64,000 bases of DNA from Clostridiales bacterium UBA1390 (GCA_002305315.1 DBQQ01000004.1:1-64000); one strand, 5' to 3'; counted from the first letter of the stretch, positions 23,696 to 32,610 are shown. Notes: generated from the sequence alone by a model not told the origin. Made by a program: numbers and translations.

Positions 23696-24781
23696 ATGCG
23701 GGCCTTTGCACAAATCACCATTACCGCCGACAACGACGTGGTTGCCTCCGATACCCCGCCGGAGAATCCCTACACCGGGCAGCTTTGGGTGGATATTTCT
23801 GCCACGCCGCCGGAAACCATGGTGTGGAATGGCGTGAACTGGATTCCGCAGAACGATTTGGAGGAGCTGCGCCGGACAGTAGAAACCCATACCACCAAAA
23901 TGTCGGAGCTGGAAAAAACTGCCGACGGGATCAACAGCTATGTGGGGACGCTTACTGAAACGGTGGAAACCATAAGCGGTGGGCTGACCGAGGAGCAGGA
24001 AAAGGTGTTGGAAGCGCAAAGCCAGATTTCCCAGCTTCAACAGACGGTGAACGGGCTGAGCCTTACCATGGAGGAGCAGTACATCGGCGGGATGAACTAT
24101 GTGCAGAACTCCGCCGGGCTCAACGGGCTCACCAGCGACTGGACGTATACCGGCCCGGTCACGGTGGATACCTCCACCGACACCAAAAACAACACTTCCT
24201 CCGACTCCTGCTTTGTGCTGGGTGCGTACAGCTATCTGTATCAGATCATTACCGGCGTGGTGCCGGGCCGTCAATATACCATATCTATCCGGGCGAAAAA
24301 GACCTCCACCTATTCGGCATATTTCTACGTCAAATATAACGGCGGGAAATATGTATATTTGTTCAATCAATCCACGGCGTTTGGATGGACGGATTTTTCC
24401 GCCGTTATCCCCGACGTGACCGATCCCTCCGTTCAGGTCTACGCCTATTCCCGCGAGGCTTCCCTGTACCTGTCGGACATCATGCTCACCGAGGGAAGCA
24501 TTCCCCGTAAGTGGACGCCTGCGCCCAATGAAATCTATACCTCGGAGGTGAAAATCGACCGCCGGGGTATTGAGGTATCCAACACGGCTTCCTCCCAGCG
24601 GACGGTTATCACCAACACGCAGTTTGCCGGGTACTACAACAACGAGGTGATTTTCACCTTGAATAAGGATGAAACCAAAACGAAGAAAACAGTGGTGGAC
24701 GGCGAGCTGACGGTTGGCAAAACAAAATTTGTTCCCATGCCAACGGCCTCGCAGGGGCTGAACATTGTTATTCTGGATTAA
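23696..24781 (+). CDS. tail fibre / baseplate protein with coiled coil and carbohydrate-binding domain
   Basis: The protein has 361 residues. A short N-terminal segment ends in Q-L-W-V-D-I, the usual start of fibre-tip proteins. Residues ~60-125 form a coiled coil (V-E-T-H-T-T-K-M-S-E-L-E-K). Residues ~135-275 resemble a CBM4/9-type jelly-roll (W-T-Y-T-G-P-V-T, Y-L-Y-Q-I-I-T-G-V-V-P-G, Y-T-I-S-I-R-A-K-K). A C-terminal domain begins Y-T-S-E-V-K-I-D-R-R-G-I-E-V. It is likely a trimeric receptor-contact protein. It starts 12 bases after the Ig-module gene. Confidence 0.72.
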   Translation: MRAFAQITITADNDVVASDTPPENPYTGQLWVDISATPPETMVWNGVNWIPQNDLEELRRTVETHTTKMSELEKTADGINSYVGTLTETVETISGGLTEEQEKVLEAQSQISQLQQTVNGLSLTMEEQYIGGMNYVQNSAGLNGLTSDWTYTGPVTVDTSTDTKNNTSSDSCFVLGAYSYLYQIITGVVPGRQYTISIRAKKTSTYSAYFYVKYNGGKYVYLFNQSTAFGWTDFSAVIPDVTDPSVQVYAYSREASLYLSDIMLTEGSIPRKWTPAPNEIYTSEVKIDRRGIEVSNTASSQRTVITNTQFAGYYNNEVIFTLNKDETKTKKTVVDGELTVGKTKFVPMPTASQGLNIVILD

Positions 24782-24790
24782 GGAGAAAAC

Positions 24791-26860
24791 ATGGCCACAT
24801 GGACAAGCACCTCCTATGAGGGGCGATACTTACAGCTTACGATTACCGAATCGGTCAACACCATAGCGAACACCTCCACGCTGAGCTGGACGCTGACCTC
24901 GACCGGAGGCAGCGTCAACTACTATACCGTCGGCCCGACCACCGTCACGATCAACGGGACGCAGGTATACTATAAGGCCCGGACGATATGGGATACCAAG
25001 GAATTTCCCGCCGCCAAGGGCTCGACAAGCGGCTCCATCACCGTCGCTCACGACAGCAACGGCGCGAAAACCATCACGGTGGGATTTTCCACCCGCGTGT
25101 ACTATTCCGGGGTGCAGGAGCATGGCGGCAGCATGACACTGACGAATATTGACCGAGCCGCCCCGACCGTTTCCTTCACCACCAGCAGTGTGACGGCCTA
25201 TGGCTTCAAGATTTCCGCCAGTTCCTCGGCCACGGCGGACATCTGGCAGTACAGCACAAACGGCGGCAGTTCGTGGACGCAGTTTTCCACCACCGCCGGA
25301 ACCAGCGCCAGCGTGACCCTTTCCTCACTTTCCCCCAACACCACCTATTCGGTGAAGGTACGGGTCAGGAAAAAATCCAATCAGGTCTACGGCACATCCG
25401 GCTCTGTCAGCGTAAAAACGCTGGGCGGCGCGGTGGTAAACAGCGTGAGTACGGTGACGGCGGACAACTCTACTGTGACGCTCTCTTTGAATGTCACCGT
25501 CTATAACGCTTCCTATTCCTACACGCTGGCGATCAAAAATGGTTCCACAACCTATCTTACCATATCCGGCCTGTCGTGGTCGGCGGGGACGAGCAACCGG
25601 AGCGTGACCCTCACGGCCAGCCAGCGCACCACGCTGCTGAACAACATGGCTACTCTCAAATCCTTTACAGGCACCTTTGCGGTAACGACCTACAACGGCT
25701 CCACGCAAATCGGCAGCATCTCCTCCAAAACGGCGACGGTGCAGACTACCTCGGCCAATTCCGGCCCCACGTTGGGAGCCTTTACCTATGCCGATACCAA
25801 CAGCACGACGGCGAATATCACGGGAAACAATCAATATCTGGTGCAGGGATATTCCACGCTGGTCGTTACCCCCGGTACAGCTACCGCAAAAAACGGAGCG
25901 AGCATCTCTCAATATACCGCCACCTGCAACGGCGTGTCGGCCTCTAACACCACCGGGGCGGCCCTGACGGTCGGGAAGGTGTCGTCCTCCGGCAGTATCA
26001 CGGTATCGCTGACCGTCACCGATTCCCGTGGCTATACCGCCAGCCGGAGCCTTACCATGACGGTGATCCCATATTCCAAGCCCCGGATTTCTTCTCTCAC
26101 CCTGCGGCGGACAAATGAGATAGAGGCCGAGATGCAGCTTACTTTTAGCGGCAGCATCTCGGCCATTTCTGTGGGTGGTGTGCAACAAAACAGCGTCCAG
26201 TATGTGCGGTATCAGTACAAAAAAACCAGCGAGGCCAGCTATGGCAGTTACACCAGCATTTTAGGCTCTACTACCCGGTCGGGGACTTCGTTTTCTTTCA
26301 GCAATCTGGAGCTGTGCAGTCTGGACGCCAATTCGTCCTATGATTTCCACCTGCAAATCCAAGACCGGCTGTATTCCACCACCAGCCTTGATCTGTATTA
26401 TGTCATTCCGCAGGGCACACCGCTGGTGGCGCTGCGGAAAAAGAAGGTGGGGATCAACAATCCCAACCCGACGGTGGCGCTGGACGTGACCGGGGATATA
26501 CGGGCCAGCGGTTCCATGCAGGCGGCAATCCTGCGGTCAACCGGCACTATTTATGCCAGCAGCAACATACAGGCCAGCGGGAACGTCATTATGAACGGAT
26601 ACAACGTGATGGGGCTGGTGCAGGCGACCATTCCCGATACCACCAACCTCAACAACCTCACCGCGCCGGGCATCTATTTCCGGCGCAGCACCCCAAGCTC
26701 CGGGCTAAACTATCCCATTTTGAGCTATGGGATGCTGGAGGTCTTTTCGTGCAGCTCTTCCGTAGTGATTCAACGATATACCCTGCGGGATTCGCCCTAT
26801 ACGGTGTATGTGAGATCAAAGATTAACTCGACATGGTATTCATGGGCTAATAAAGGATAA
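24791..26860 (+). CDS. tail fibre protein, DUF859-like
   Basis: The 689-residue, Ser/Thr-rich beta protein starts M-A-T-W-T-S-T-S-Y-E-G-R and carries the T-I-W-D-T-K-E-F region typical of DUF859 phage structural proteins of streptococcal and Clostridia phages. Residues ~125-220 resemble a fibronectin type III fold (A-P-T-V-S-F, L-S-P-N-T-T-Y-S-V-K-V-R-V). The last ~160 residues contain K-V-G-I-N-N-P-N-P-T-V-A-L-D-V-T-G-D-I, a common fibre tip junction. It is probably the main host-recognition fibre. Confidence 0.8.
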   Translation: MATWTSTSYEGRYLQLTITESVNTIANTSTLSWTLTSTGGSVNYYTVGPTTVTINGTQVYYKARTIWDTKEFPAAKGSTSGSITVAHDSNGAKTITVGFSTRVYYSGVQEHGGSMTLTNIDRAAPTVSFTTSSVTAYGFKISASSSATADIWQYSTNGGSSWTQFSTTAGTSASVTLSSLSPNTTYSVKVRVRKKSNQVYGTSGSVSVKTLGGAVVNSVSTVTADNSTVTLSLNVTVYNASYSYTLAIKNGSTTYLTISGLSWSAGTSNRSVTLTASQRTTLLNNMATLKSFTGTFAVTTYNGSTQIGSISSKTATVQTTSANSGPTLGAFTYADTNSTTANITGNNQYLVQGYSTLVVTPGTATAKNGASISQYTATCNGVSASNTTGAALTVGKVSSSGSITVSLTVTDSRGYTASRSLTMTVIPYSKPRISSLTLRRTNEIEAEMQLTFSGSISAISVGGVQQNSVQYVRYQYKKTSEASYGSYTSILGSTTRSGTSFSFSNLELCSLDANSSYDFHLQIQDRLYSTTSLDLYYVIPQGTPLVALRKKKVGINNPNPTVALDVTGDIRASGSMQAAILRSTGTIYASSNIQASGNVIMNGYNVMGLVQATIPDTTNLNNLTAPGIYFRRSTPSSGLNYPILSYGMLEVFSCSSSVVIQRYTLRDSPYTVYVRSKINSTWYSWANKG

Positions 26861-26875
26861 AGGAGGCAAAACAAC

Positions 26876-27310
26876 ATGAAAAACATCTGGAACGGCATTC
26901 AAATTGTCTTTACCGCGCTGGGCGGCTTTCTCGGCTGGTTTCTCGGCGGAGCCGACGGCTTTTTGTATGCCCTGATCGCCTTTGTGGTGATCGACTACAT
27001 CACCGGCGTGATGTGCGCCATCTCCGACAAGCAGCTATCCAGCGAGGTAGGCTTTCGCGGCATCTGCCGGAAAGTCCTCATTTTCATTCTCGTCGGGGTC
27101 GGCAACATTGTGGACGTATACGTCCTGCAAAGCGGCAGCGTCCTGCGTACAGCGGTGATTTTCTTTTATCTCTCCAACGAAGGAATTTCTCTGCTGGAAA
27201 ACGCTGGGCGGCTTGGCCTGCCTATTCCGCAGAAACTAAAAGACGTTTTAAGCCAGCTCCACAACAAGGGCGGTAACGACGAAGGAGGAAACGACCATGA
27301 ATCTGAATAA
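26876..27310 (+). CDS. holin (phage holin 4 family)
   Basis: The 144-residue membrane protein makes lysis pores for the endolysin. It has an N-terminal hydrophobic helix (A-L-G-G-F-L-G-W-F-L-G-G), a second helix ending V-V-I-D-Y-I-T-G-V, the family hallmark with D-Y-I-T-G, a third helix (V-L-I-F-I-L-V-G-V-G-N-I-V-D) and a fourth near 95-110. The C-terminus is charged and cytoplasmic. It overlaps the amidase gene by 14 bases, the classic holin-endolysin cassette. Confidence 0.93.
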   Translation: MKNIWNGIQIVFTALGGFLGWFLGGADGFLYALIAFVVIDYITGVMCAISDKQLSSEVGFRGICRKVLIFILVGVGNIVDVYVLQSGSVLRTAVIFFYLSNEGISLLENAGRLGLPIPQKLKDVLSQLHNKGGNDEGGNDHESE

Positions 27311-28202
27311 GCTCATTTTTACAAACAACGCCTGCTACAAGGCGGGGCGAAAAATCACGCCGAGGGGTATCATGGTACACAGTACCGGGGCCAACAACCC
27401 ATGGCTGAAACGCTATGTCGGCCCGGACGACGGAAAGCTGGGCAGGAACCAGTACAACAACCACTGGAACCAGCCCATGAACCGGGAGGTCTGCTGCCAC
27501 GCCTTTATCGGCAAGCTGGCAGACGGTTCGGTCGCCACCTATCAGGTACTGCCGTGGGATCACCGCGGCTGGCACGCAGGCGGCAGCGCCAACAATACCC
27601 ATATCGGCTTTGAAATCTGCGAAGACGGCCTTTCCGACCGTACCTATTTTGACAAGGTGTATCGGGAAGCCGTTGAGCTTTGCGCCTATCTGTGCAGGCA
27701 GTACGGCCTGACCGAGAAAAACATTATCTGTCACAGCGAGGGCCACGCGCAGGGGATTGCCTCCAACCATGGGGACGTGATGCACTGGTTTCCGAAGCAT
27801 GGCAAGAGCATGGATACCTTCCGCGCAGCGGTCAAGGCAGAACTGGCTGCCTCCGGCAATACCGGCAGCGGTTCCGGTACGTCCCAGCTTTACCGGGTAC
27901 GGAAATCGTGGGGTGATGCGGCTTCGCAGAAGGGCGCGTTCCGGGTGCTGGATAACGCCAAGCGGTGCGCCGACGGGAACCCCGGCTATTCGGTCTTTGA
28001 CGAATCGGGTAAGGTGGTCTATACCGGGAAAACGTCTGCTCCGGTTTATACCACCTACACGGTGAAGCGCGGCGATAGCCTATGGGCGATTGCCTCCCGG
28101 CTGCTGGGAAAAGGAACCCGATACACGGAAATCAAAAAGCTCAACGGCCTGACCTCCAACATCATCTATGCCGGGCAGGTCTTAAAGATACCGAACAAAT
28201 AA
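27297..28202 (+). CDS. endolysin: N-acetylmuramoyl-L-alanine amidase with LysM
   Basis: The protein has 301 residues. An Amidase_2 domain spans residues ~20-185: zinc ligand His28 in I-M-V-H-S-T, a second His in C-C-H-A-F-I-G, W-H-A-G-G, I-G-F-E-I-C and C-H-S-E-G-H. A linker follows, then a LysM domain at ~253-301 (Y-T-V-K-R-G-D-S-L-W-A-I-A). It cleaves the bond between muramic acid and the stem peptide to release virions. No signal peptide is present, consistent with holin-dependent export. Confidence 0.94.
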   Translation: MNLNKLIFTNNACYKAGRKITPRGIMVHSTGANNPWLKRYVGPDDGKLGRNQYNNHWNQPMNREVCCHAFIGKLADGSVATYQVLPWDHRGWHAGGSANNTHIGFEICEDGLSDRTYFDKVYREAVELCAYLCRQYGLTEKNIICHSEGHAQGIASNHGDVMHWFPKHGKSMDTFRAAVKAELAASGNTGSGSGTSQLYRVRKSWGDAASQKGAFRVLDNAKRCADGNPGYSVFDESGKVVYTGKTSAPVYTTYTVKRGDSLWAIASRLLGKGTRYTEIKKLNGLTSNIIYAGQVLKIPNK

Positions 28203-28209
28203 CGGCGTA

Positions 28210-28232
28210 GGGCGGCCTTTCGGGGCCGCCCC
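28210..28232 (+). terminator. hairpin after lysis genes, with adjoining -10 box
   Basis: GGGCGGCC-TTTC-GGGGCCGCCC is a very stable hairpin seven bases after the endolysin stop but lacks a full U tract. TATAAT at 28234-28239 follows immediately and may be the -10 of a promoter for the 28255 gene; no matching -35 can be seen because the hairpin occupies that spacing. Confidence 0.5.
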
Positions 28233-28254
28233 TCTATAATACAGGAGAATATTC

Positions 28255-28683
28255 ATGAGAAACATGATAACCGACGAAGCAAAAGAAAAAATCCGGTACT
28301 GGCGCAGAGAGGGTATCAGTTACGGCGAGATTTCCGAACGCCTGAATCTTTCCGCAAATACCGTCAAGAGCTTTTGTCAGCGCAACCATCTGGCAGGCTC
28401 GACGGCTGCGGAGCCGATTTTGGTCTGTCGCCAGTGCGGAAAACCGCTGCCTCGTGCAAATAAGAAGAAGCAGCGAAAATTCTGCTCCGATTTCTGCCGC
28501 CATACATGGTGGAACGCCCATCCGGAGTATATAAACAGGCGAGCCTTTTATTCCGCGGCTTGCGCCCATTGTGGAAGGAAGTTTCAGAGCTATGGCAATC
28601 AAAAAAGGAAGTATTGTTCCCATGCCTGCTATGTCGCGGCCCGATTCGGCAGAGGAGGCAGCCATGACGGCGGAGCAGTTTGA
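28255..28683 (+). CDS. sigma-like HTH protein with two zinc fingers
   Basis: The 142-residue protein has an N-terminal helix-turn-helix resembling sigma-70 region 4 (I-R-Y-W-R-R-E-G-I-S-Y-G-E-I-S-E-R-L-N). Two zinc-finger-like units follow: C-R-Q-C-G-K with C-S-D-F-C, and C-A-H-C-G-R with C-S-H-A-C. Genes of this type recur next to serine recombinase clusters in mobile elements of Clostridia. It may regulate late or excision genes, but the target is not visible. CAGGAG lies 8 bases before the ATG. It overlaps the next small gene by 20 bases. Confidence 0.7.
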   Translation: MRNMITDEAKEKIRYWRREGISYGEISERLNLSANTVKSFCQRNHLAGSTAAEPILVCRQCGKPLPRANKKKQRKFCSDFCRHTWWNAHPEYINRRAFYSAACAHCGRKFQSYGNQKRKYCSHACYVAARFGRGGSHDGGAV

Positions 28684-28825
28684 ACGCGAGAAACGGTATC
28701 AGGCGGCGCTGGCGATTGCCCGCGATATGCTCCGGCAGGGCGTGATAGACGAGGTGGATTTTCTGCGCGTTGAGGCTAAACTGACCGAGAAATTTTGTCC
28801 GATTTTTGGCGGCTTTTTATGCTGA
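28664..28825 (+). CDS. small SHOCT-like helical protein (53 aa)
   Basis: The 53-residue protein starts M-T-A-E-Q-F-E-R-E-K-R-Y with AGAGGAGG at 28651-28658. The sequence A-R-D-M-L-R-Q-G-V-I-D-E-V-D-F-L-R-V-E-A-K-L resembles the short C-terminal oligomerisation (SHOCT) helix pair. Similar tiny genes sit between HTH proteins and serine recombinases in mobile elements. The role is unknown; a recombination accessory or directionality factor is conceivable from position only. Confidence 0.6.
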   Translation: MTAEQFEREKRYQAALAIARDMLRQGVIDEVDFLRVEAKLTEKFCPIFGGFLC

Positions 28826-28829
28826 AAAC

Positions 28830-28880
28830 CCTTTCTTTTTCCAGTGTTCATCAGTAACATCACAGGACACAGAAAGGAGG
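28830..28880 (+). promoter_or_regulatory. structured leader element, copy D
   Basis: More diverged copy of the leader element, far from the other three. The outer helix CCTTTCT (28830-28836) pairs with AGAAAGG (28871-28877), which is part of the AGAAAGGAGG ribosome binding site for recombinase 1 at 28888. The inner GTGT/ACAC helix and the CAGTAA stretch are retained. It places recombinase 1 in the same presumptive regulon as accessory genes at 2938, 4686 and 6137. Confidence 0.5.
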
Positions 28881-28887
28881 GCGTTTC

Positions 28888-30228
28888 ATGCAAAGCACCA
28901 TTACCAAAATAGCGCCGGTGATGATTCAGCAGGCACCAAGGCTGCTGCGAGTGACCGCCTATGCGCGGGTATCCAGCGGCAAGGAAGCCATGCTGCATTC
29001 GCTCTCGGCGCAGGTCAGCCATTACAGCGACAAAATTCAAAAAACACCCGGCTGGATTTACGTCGGGGTGTTTGCCGACGAAGCGACCACCGGCACCAAG
29101 GACAGCCGGGAGGAATTCCAAAAGCTGCTGGAAAAATGCCGGGCCGGAGAAATCGACCTGATTATCACCAAGTCGATCAGCCGGTTTGCCCGCAACACTG
29201 TAACCACGCTGAAAACGATCCGGGAGCTGCGGCTGCTCGGCGTGGACGTATACTTTGAAGAACAGAATATCCACACGCTTGGAGAGGAGGGAGAGTTTTT
29301 GCTCACCCTCCTCGCTGCTTATGCGGAGGAGGAAGCCCGTTCCGTATCCGAAAACCAGAAGTGGCGGATTAAAGCAAACTTTGAACAGGGCTTGCCTTGG
29401 AGCGTTACTATGTATGGATACCGGCAGGTGGATGGCAGGCTGGAAATCGTCCCCGAAGAAGCGGAAATCCTCCGGCTGGCCGCCGATCTGTATTTAGAGG
29501 GTTATGGAAGCGAGAGGCTGGAACGGGCGCTGGCGAAAGCTGGGATTCGAGGGCGGCAGGGTAACGCCATGACCGGTCACGGGATTGTCAATTTGCTCTG
29601 CAACGAGAAAAGCGTGGGTGATCTGCTTTTACAAAAAACCTATGTGGACGATCCCATTACCAAGGTGGAACGGATTAACCGGGGCGAGCTGCCGCAGTAT
29701 TTGGTAGAGAACAGCCACGAGGCGATTCTCGACCGGGAAACGCAGGCAAAGATTCTGGCTGAGCGCGCCCGCCGGGCCGCCCGGTTCCAGTCCCATCCGC
29801 AAACGCCGCCTACCTATCCGTTCACCGGCCTGATTGCCTGTGAAAAATGCGGCGCACATTTCCGCCGGAAAATCGCCGGTGCGCCCGGTTACAAAAAGCC
29901 GGTTTGGATTTGCGACACATTCAACACTAAGGGGAAAGTCTACTGCGCCTCGAAACAAATCCCGGAGGATATTTTGGAAACGGTGACGGCGCAGGCCATA
30001 GGACTGCCGGTATTTGACGCGGCGGCCTTTGCGGATACGGTTAAAGAAATCCGGGTGCCGGAAAACGGGACGCTGGTGTATGAATTTCAGGATGGTCGCA
30101 CCGTAACCAAGACATGGGAGAATCCCTCCCGCCGCCATAGCTGGAATGACGAAAATCGCGGTAAGGCCCACGCTCTGGCGCTCCGGCTGGCCGCAGAAAG
30201 GAGGGACGCCCTATGCCAGCAACAGTAA
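28888..30228 (+). CDS. large serine recombinase 1
   Basis: A 446-residue site-specific recombinase, likely part of the prophage integrase. The N-terminal catalytic domain has Y-A-R-V-S-S with nucleophile Ser29, followed by I-I-T-K-S-I-S-R-F-A-R-N. The central recombinase domain has Y-G-Y-R and G-H-G-I-V-N-L-L-C-N-E-K. A zinc ribbon reads C-E-K-C-G-A-H-F with further cysteines in C-D-T and Y-C-A. It overlaps the second recombinase by 16 bases. Pairs of large serine recombinases that act together are known from SCCmec CcrA/CcrB. Confidence 0.92.
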   Translation: MQSTITKIAPVMIQQAPRLLRVTAYARVSSGKEAMLHSLSAQVSHYSDKIQKTPGWIYVGVFADEATTGTKDSREEFQKLLEKCRAGEIDLIITKSISRFARNTVTTLKTIRELRLLGVDVYFEEQNIHTLGEEGEFLLTLLAAYAEEEARSVSENQKWRIKANFEQGLPWSVTMYGYRQVDGRLEIVPEEAEILRLAADLYLEGYGSERLERALAKAGIRGRQGNAMTGHGIVNLLCNEKSVGDLLLQKTYVDDPITKVERINRGELPQYLVENSHEAILDRETQAKILAERARRAARFQSHPQTPPTYPFTGLIACEKCGAHFRRKIAGAPGYKKPVWICDTFNTKGKVYCASKQIPEDILETVTAQAIGLPVFDAAAFADTVKEIRVPENGTLVYEFQDGRTVTKTWENPSRRHSWNDENRGKAHALALRLAAERRDALCQQQ

Positions 30229-31835
30229 CCGCACCAAGGGTCACGTTCATTCCTGCCAAGAAAGACCAGATTCCCTTTAATGTACTGAGCAGCGAAGTGA
30301 AACATCTCCTGCGGGTGGCGGCCTATGCCCGCGTATCCACCAACAGCGAGGAGCAGCTCACTTCCTACGAGGCGCAAGTGGATTATTACACCCGATATAT
30401 CCAGTCGAAGCCGGATGAGTGGGATTTCGTGGAGGTGTATACCGACGAGGGTATTTCCGCGACCAACACCAAAAAACGTGACGGCTTTAACCGGATGATC
30501 GCCGACGCGCTGGTCGGGAAAATCGACCTGATTATCACCAAGTCGATCAGCCGGTTTGCCCGCAACACCGTGGATACCCTAACGACGGTGCGCAAGCTCA
30601 AAGAGCGCGGTATCGACATCTTTTTCGAGAAAGAGAATATCCACACCCTCGACGCAAAAGGCGAGCTGCTCATCACCATCATGTCGAGCCTTGCGCAGGA
30701 AGAAAGCCGCAGTATTTCCGAAAACGTGACGTGGGGCCAGCGCAAACGCTTTGCTGACGGCAAGGTGAGCCTGCCCTACAAGCGGTTCCTTGGATATACC
30801 AAAGGCCCCGACGGCCTGCCGGAAATCGTGCCGGAGGAAGCGGTGGTGATTCGGCTGATCTACCGGCTGTTCCTTTACGGCAAATCTCCCTCGGCTATCG
30901 CCACCTATCTCACCGACGAGGGCATACTTACCCCCAGCAAAAAAGCGGTATGACGGCCTGCGGTGGTGGAGAGTATCCTTACCAACGAGAAATACAAGGG
31001 CGACGCGCTGCTGCAGAAAAAGTTTACCGTGGATTTCCTCACCAAAAAGCAGAAGGTCAACGAGGGCGAGGTGCCGCAGTATTATGTGACAGGCAGCCAC
31101 CCGGCCATTATCGAGCCGGAGATTTTCGACCTTGTGCAGTACGAGCTGAAACGGCGGAAGGCCGATGGGCGGTTTACAAGCTGCGCCCATTCTTTCTCCG
31201 GTAAAGTATTCTGCGGCGAATGCGGCGGCGTATATGGCAGCAAGGTCTGGCATTCCAACACGTCATACCGCTCCGTAGTCTGGCAGTGCAACGAAAAGCA
31301 CCGGGGCCAGCACTGTACCACGCCTCATTTTACGGAACGTGAAATGCAGGTGGCCTTTTTAACGGCTTTCAATCAGACACTGGCGGATCGGGAGGAAATC
31401 ATAGCCGCCTATCAGGACGTGATGAAATCCCTCACCGATACCACTGACCTTGACGCGGAACGCGGCCAGCTTCAAAACGAGCTGGAAGTGACGGAGGAGC
31501 TGATCCGCAAGGCCATTGACGACAATGCCCACACTGCTTTGGATCAGCAGGCATACCAGCAGCGATACAACGACCTTTGCCAGCGGTATGAAAAGGCGCA
31601 GGCCCGGCTGGGCGAGCTGGAAAACCTCCGGCTGGAACGTACCGCCAAGCGGGTGAAAATCAAGATGTTCATGGAGCAGCTCAACGCCCGCGATATGCTG
31701 GTGGAAACATTCGACGAGGAACTTTGGTATTCTACCGTGGATTATGTGACGGTATATGAGGATAAACGAATGGTCTTTACCTTCCGCGACGGGCGACAGG
31801 TGGAACTCGAATCAGAAAAATGGGAGGCTGCATAA
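30213..31835 (+). pseudogene. large serine recombinase 2, interrupted by in-frame TGA
   Basis: The reading frame continues unchanged for 541 codons except for one TGA at 30951-30953. The first part (246 residues) has Y-A-R-V-S-T with Ser42, S-R-F-A-R-N, and ends I-L-T-P-S-K-K-A-V. The second part resumes R-P-A-V-V-E-S-I-L-T-N-E-K-Y-K-G, then a zinc ribbon (C-G-E-C-G-G) and a C-terminal coiled coil. Related recombinases have Trp at the interrupted position, so TGG to TGA is the simplest explanation. A separate GTG at 30963 could in principle start the C-terminal half, but no ribosome site precedes it. Either the gene is inactivated or both halves work in trans. Confidence 0.88.
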
Positions 31836-32230
31836 TGGGAAACAAAACAGATGTGGGAAAGAATACCGAAAGGCGTCGAGCGGTACTGTACTGCCGGGTG
31901 GCAACAGATTCCGACGAAAGCCGGAGCTTGGAACTGCAAAAAGAAAAGCTCCGCCGCTTTGCGGAGGAGCAGGGCTATACGGTGATGGCCGAGGTCGCAG
32001 ATTATGGCAGCGGTTTACCTTTTGACCGCTCCGGTATCAAAGAACTTTTCTGGCTATCCCACCGCCGCATGATAGACGTGGTACTGGCGGAAAATCTCAG
32101 CCGAATCGGTCGGGATATGAAAACCTTACTGCGTATCGAGGGAAAACTGAAAAAGCAGCACATTACAATCAAAACGCCGCAGCAGGAGGAAACCGCACTC
32201 CCGAATATACGGAAATTCCTGAACATATAA
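31835..32230 (+). CDS. serine recombinase 3, resolvase domain only, catalytic Ser absent
   Basis: The 131-residue protein has only a resolvase-type domain. The catalytic motif position reads Y-C-R-V-A-T, with Ala23 in place of the nucleophilic Ser, but the downstream L-S-R-I-G-R-D segment is kept. With no DNA-binding or zinc domain, it cannot recombine DNA alone and is probably an accessory subunit that pairs with the larger recombinases. The ATG overlaps the stop of recombinase 2 (ATAATG), with GGGAGG just upstream. It is the last gene of the integration operon. Confidence 0.82.
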   Translation: MGNKTDVGKNTERRRAVLYCRVATDSDESRSLELQKEKLRRFAEEQGYTVMAEVADYGSGLPFDRSGIKELFWLSHRRMIDVVLAENLSRIGRDMKTLLRIEGKLKKQHITIKTPQQEETALPNIRKFLNI

Positions 32231-32233
32231 CGT

Positions 32234-32276
32234 AAAGCCCGCAGGTTCTATTTTCATAGAGCCTGCGGGCTTTTTG
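32234..32276. terminator. bidirectional terminator between recombinase 3 and repressor
   Basis: AAAGCCCGCAGG-N-CCTGCGGGCTTTTT is a perfect 12-base-pair hairpin with a U tract on the + strand and an A-rich 5' side that gives Us on the minus strand. It separates the convergent recombinase operon and XRE gene. Confidence 0.88.
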
Positions 32277-32281
32277 TCGTT

Positions 32282-32584
32282 TTACATGGTACTCATAAGG
32301 TTAAGCAGAATTTTCTTTTGTTCGTCTGTCAATGTACTCCATTTTGCAAACAGCGCCTGCTGTTCTTCGGTCAAGGCATTCGCTTCGTCACCCTCCGAGA
32401 AAAACTGCACCAGCGTTATCCCAAATGCACCGCATATCGCCTCCAACGTTGGAAGCGTCGGCGCATTATTCCGGTTGAACATATTTGAAATTGTGGATTG
32501 AGAGAGACCTGATTCCTGTGCCAGCCGGTATTCCGTCCAGCCGCGTTCCTCCATGAGCTCCCTAATCCGTTTTTTCGCGTCCAT
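32282..32584 (-). CDS. XRE-family helix-turn-helix repressor
   Basis: The 100-residue regulator has an N-terminal Cro/C1-type HTH (Y-R-L-A-Q-E-S-G-L-S-Q-S-T-I-S-N-M at ~19-35) and a short helical C-terminus (T-E-E-Q-Q-A-L-F-A-K-W-S-T-L) for dimerisation. It is oriented against the recombinases and divergent from the gene at 32735, with two 17-base repeats in between that look like its operators. It is the likely lysogeny or excision repressor of the right end of the prophage. Confidence 0.87.
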   Translation of the reverse strand: MDAKKRIRELMEERGWTEYRLAQESGLSQSTISNMFNRNNAPTLPTLEAICGAFGITLVQFFSEGDEANALTEEQQALFAKWSTLTDEQKKILLNLMSTM

Positions 32585-32610
32585 TCTTCCACCTGCCTAT
32601 CTGTAACTAT

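Noticed and set aside
30951..30953. Reading the TGA in recombinase 2 as selenocysteine or Trp
   Set aside because: No SECIS-like hairpin is evident directly after it and TGA is used as a normal stop by many genes here; a nonsense change is simpler.
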